Assembly: GCA_900756605.1 (NCBI GenBank)
Contig: CAAEKX010000335.1
Span: 1 to 6,603, forward strand
Origin: Coriobacteriia bacterium
GTDB lineage: Bacteria > Actinomycetota > Coriobacteriia > Coriobacteriales > QAMH01
Length of the DNA stretch: 6,603 nt
Reading direction: 5' to 3'
This document shows, in pieces, positions 6,084 to 6,603 of this stretch. Numbering within the stretch: position 1 is the first letter of the stretch; each line of letters begins with the position of its first letter. Position numbers and translations under genes: made by a program. Below the pieces are notes generated by a model. It did not search any database and was not told the origin of the DNA. It saw only the letters and a program-made list of their open reading frames with translations.

Positions 6084-6550
6084 TCCGATTCCCTTTCCAG
6101 ATGGTCCTCATTTTGGAGAAACGCACGCTCGTAGAGTTCGCGAGCCTCTTGGGGAAGGCTGTCGGGAGCACCTTGGGCAAAATCCTCGTTGCCCCGCGAG
6201 AGAGCCTCATCGTAATACCAGCATTTGTACTCGAGCACGGCAAGCGTCTTTTGCAGCTCCTCGATCTGCTCGAGGGTCTTCTGGCGCCTTTCCTCCATCA
6301 GCTCCCGACGCTGTGCATAGCTTGCGCTGCCCTTGGTAGTGAGCTCCATGAACTTTCGGATGTCTCGTATTTCCAGGCCGGAGCGCTTCAGGCATTCGAT
6401 GATGCGTAGAGTCTCGATGTGACCCTCGCCAAAGACCCGCTTACCACCTTGACGCTCGAGGCCGGGAAGTAAGCCTTCCTTATCGTAGAAGCGAAGCGTC
6501 GAAGGCGAGAGTCCCGTCATCTCCGCTATCTCGCCGATGGAATACTGCAT
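6080..6550 (-). CDS. MerR-family transcriptional regulator
   Basis: 156-residue DNA-binding protein. The N-terminus is a typical MerR helix-turn-helix: YSIGEIAEMTGLSPSTLRFY (3-22), DKEGLLP (23-29) and a winged part around G35-F40. A charged coiled-coil dimerisation helix spans roughly 76-108 and ends in YKCWYYDEA (108-116), a motif common in MerR regulators that respond to organic compounds or stress. Only two Cys (53 and 110) occur and there is no metal-binding Cys pair, so a metal sensor is unlikely. AAAGGAG (about 6564-6558) lies 7 bases before the ATG. The ATGA overlap with DUF554 makes a two-gene operon. The MerR-type operator at 6584-6603 suggests autoregulation plus control of a rightward gene outside the window. 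Confidence 0.9.
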   Translation of the reverse strand: MQYSIGEIAEMTGLSPSTLRFYDKEGLLPGLERQGGKRVFGEGHIETLRIIECLKRSGLEIRDIRKFMELTTKGSASYAQRRELMEERRQKTLEQIEELQKTLAVLEYKCWYYDEALSRGNEDFAQGAPDSLPQEARELYERAFLQNEDHLERESE

Positions 6551-6575
6551 GAAGGCTCTCCTTTCACCTTGCGTG

Positions 6576-6603
6576 ATGATAGCTTGACCTAAAGTCAGGT
6601 TCA
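6576..6603 (-). promoter_or_regulatory. Probable promoter of the merR-DUF554 operon (cut by window edge)
   Basis: On the minus strand TATCAT (6581-6576) matches five of six -10 consensus bases. A TTGAAC -35 would start 17 bases upstream; TGAAC is visible at 6603-6599 and its first T would need an A at plus position 6604, outside the window. The start codon is 26 bases downstream of the -10, leaving room for a short leader with the ribosome site. Confidence 0.45.
6584..6603 (+). promoter_or_regulatory. MerR-type operator and -35 box of a rightward promoter
   Basis: TTGACC (6584-6589) is a strong -35 on the plus strand. It is merged with an inverted repeat, TGAC/GTCA (6585-6588 and 6594-6597), or alternatively ACCT/AGGT (6587-6590 and 6597-6600). 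MerR proteins bind dyads that start inside the -35 box and fill an over-long (19-20 bp) spacer, and this arrangement fits. The -10 would be at about 6609-6614, beyond the window, so the target gene lies to the right and is divergent from merR. Confidence 0.5.

Overview
The window looks like part of a chromosome of a gut-type actinobacterium of the class Coriobacteriia, most likely family Eggerthellaceae. This is an inference from moderately high G+C, strong G/C preference at third codon positions, purine-rich Shine-Dalgarno sites, and the mix of an OFA-type MFS transporter, EthD-like proteins and several SDRs. No marker gene fixes the genus. No rRNA, tRNA, CRISPR array, insertion sequence or phage gene is visible.

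Layout. Positions 1-276 hold no supported gene and probably contain the promoter and leader of a rightward gene cluster. The cluster (277-4501, + strand) encodes an oxalate/formate-antiporter-like MFS transporter, a two-domain EthD-like protein, a strong hairpin terminator, two short-chain dehydrogenases/reductases (SDRs) and a small SnoaL/NTF2-fold protein. The NTF2 protein carries the Tyr/Asp/His pattern of the bile acid 7-alpha-dehydratase BaiE and related dehydratases. A perfect 17-bp hairpin (4527-4566) separates this from leftward genes: a second two-domain EthD-like protein (4588-5286), a DUF554 membrane protein (5388-6083) and a MerR-family regulator (6080-6550). The last two overlap by 4 bp. 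A MerR-type promoter/operator lies at the right edge and points rightward out of the window.

How the genes may work together (inference). A transporter brings in a small organic acid or ring compound. Two NAD-type SDRs oxidise or reduce hydroxyl/keto groups, and the NTF2-fold enzyme removes water or isomerises the product. The EthD-like proteins are of unknown role; their dimeric alpha/beta-barrel fold would suit a binding, cyclase, dehydratase or decarboxylase job. The logic recalls the SDR/dehydratase steps of the bai bile-acid pathway, but no CoA ligase, CoA transferase or flavin ene-reductase is present here. The substrate is not identifiable from sequence alone, and I do not recognise this exact cluster as a described pathway. 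MerR and DUF554 form their own operon and may be unrelated to the catabolic module.
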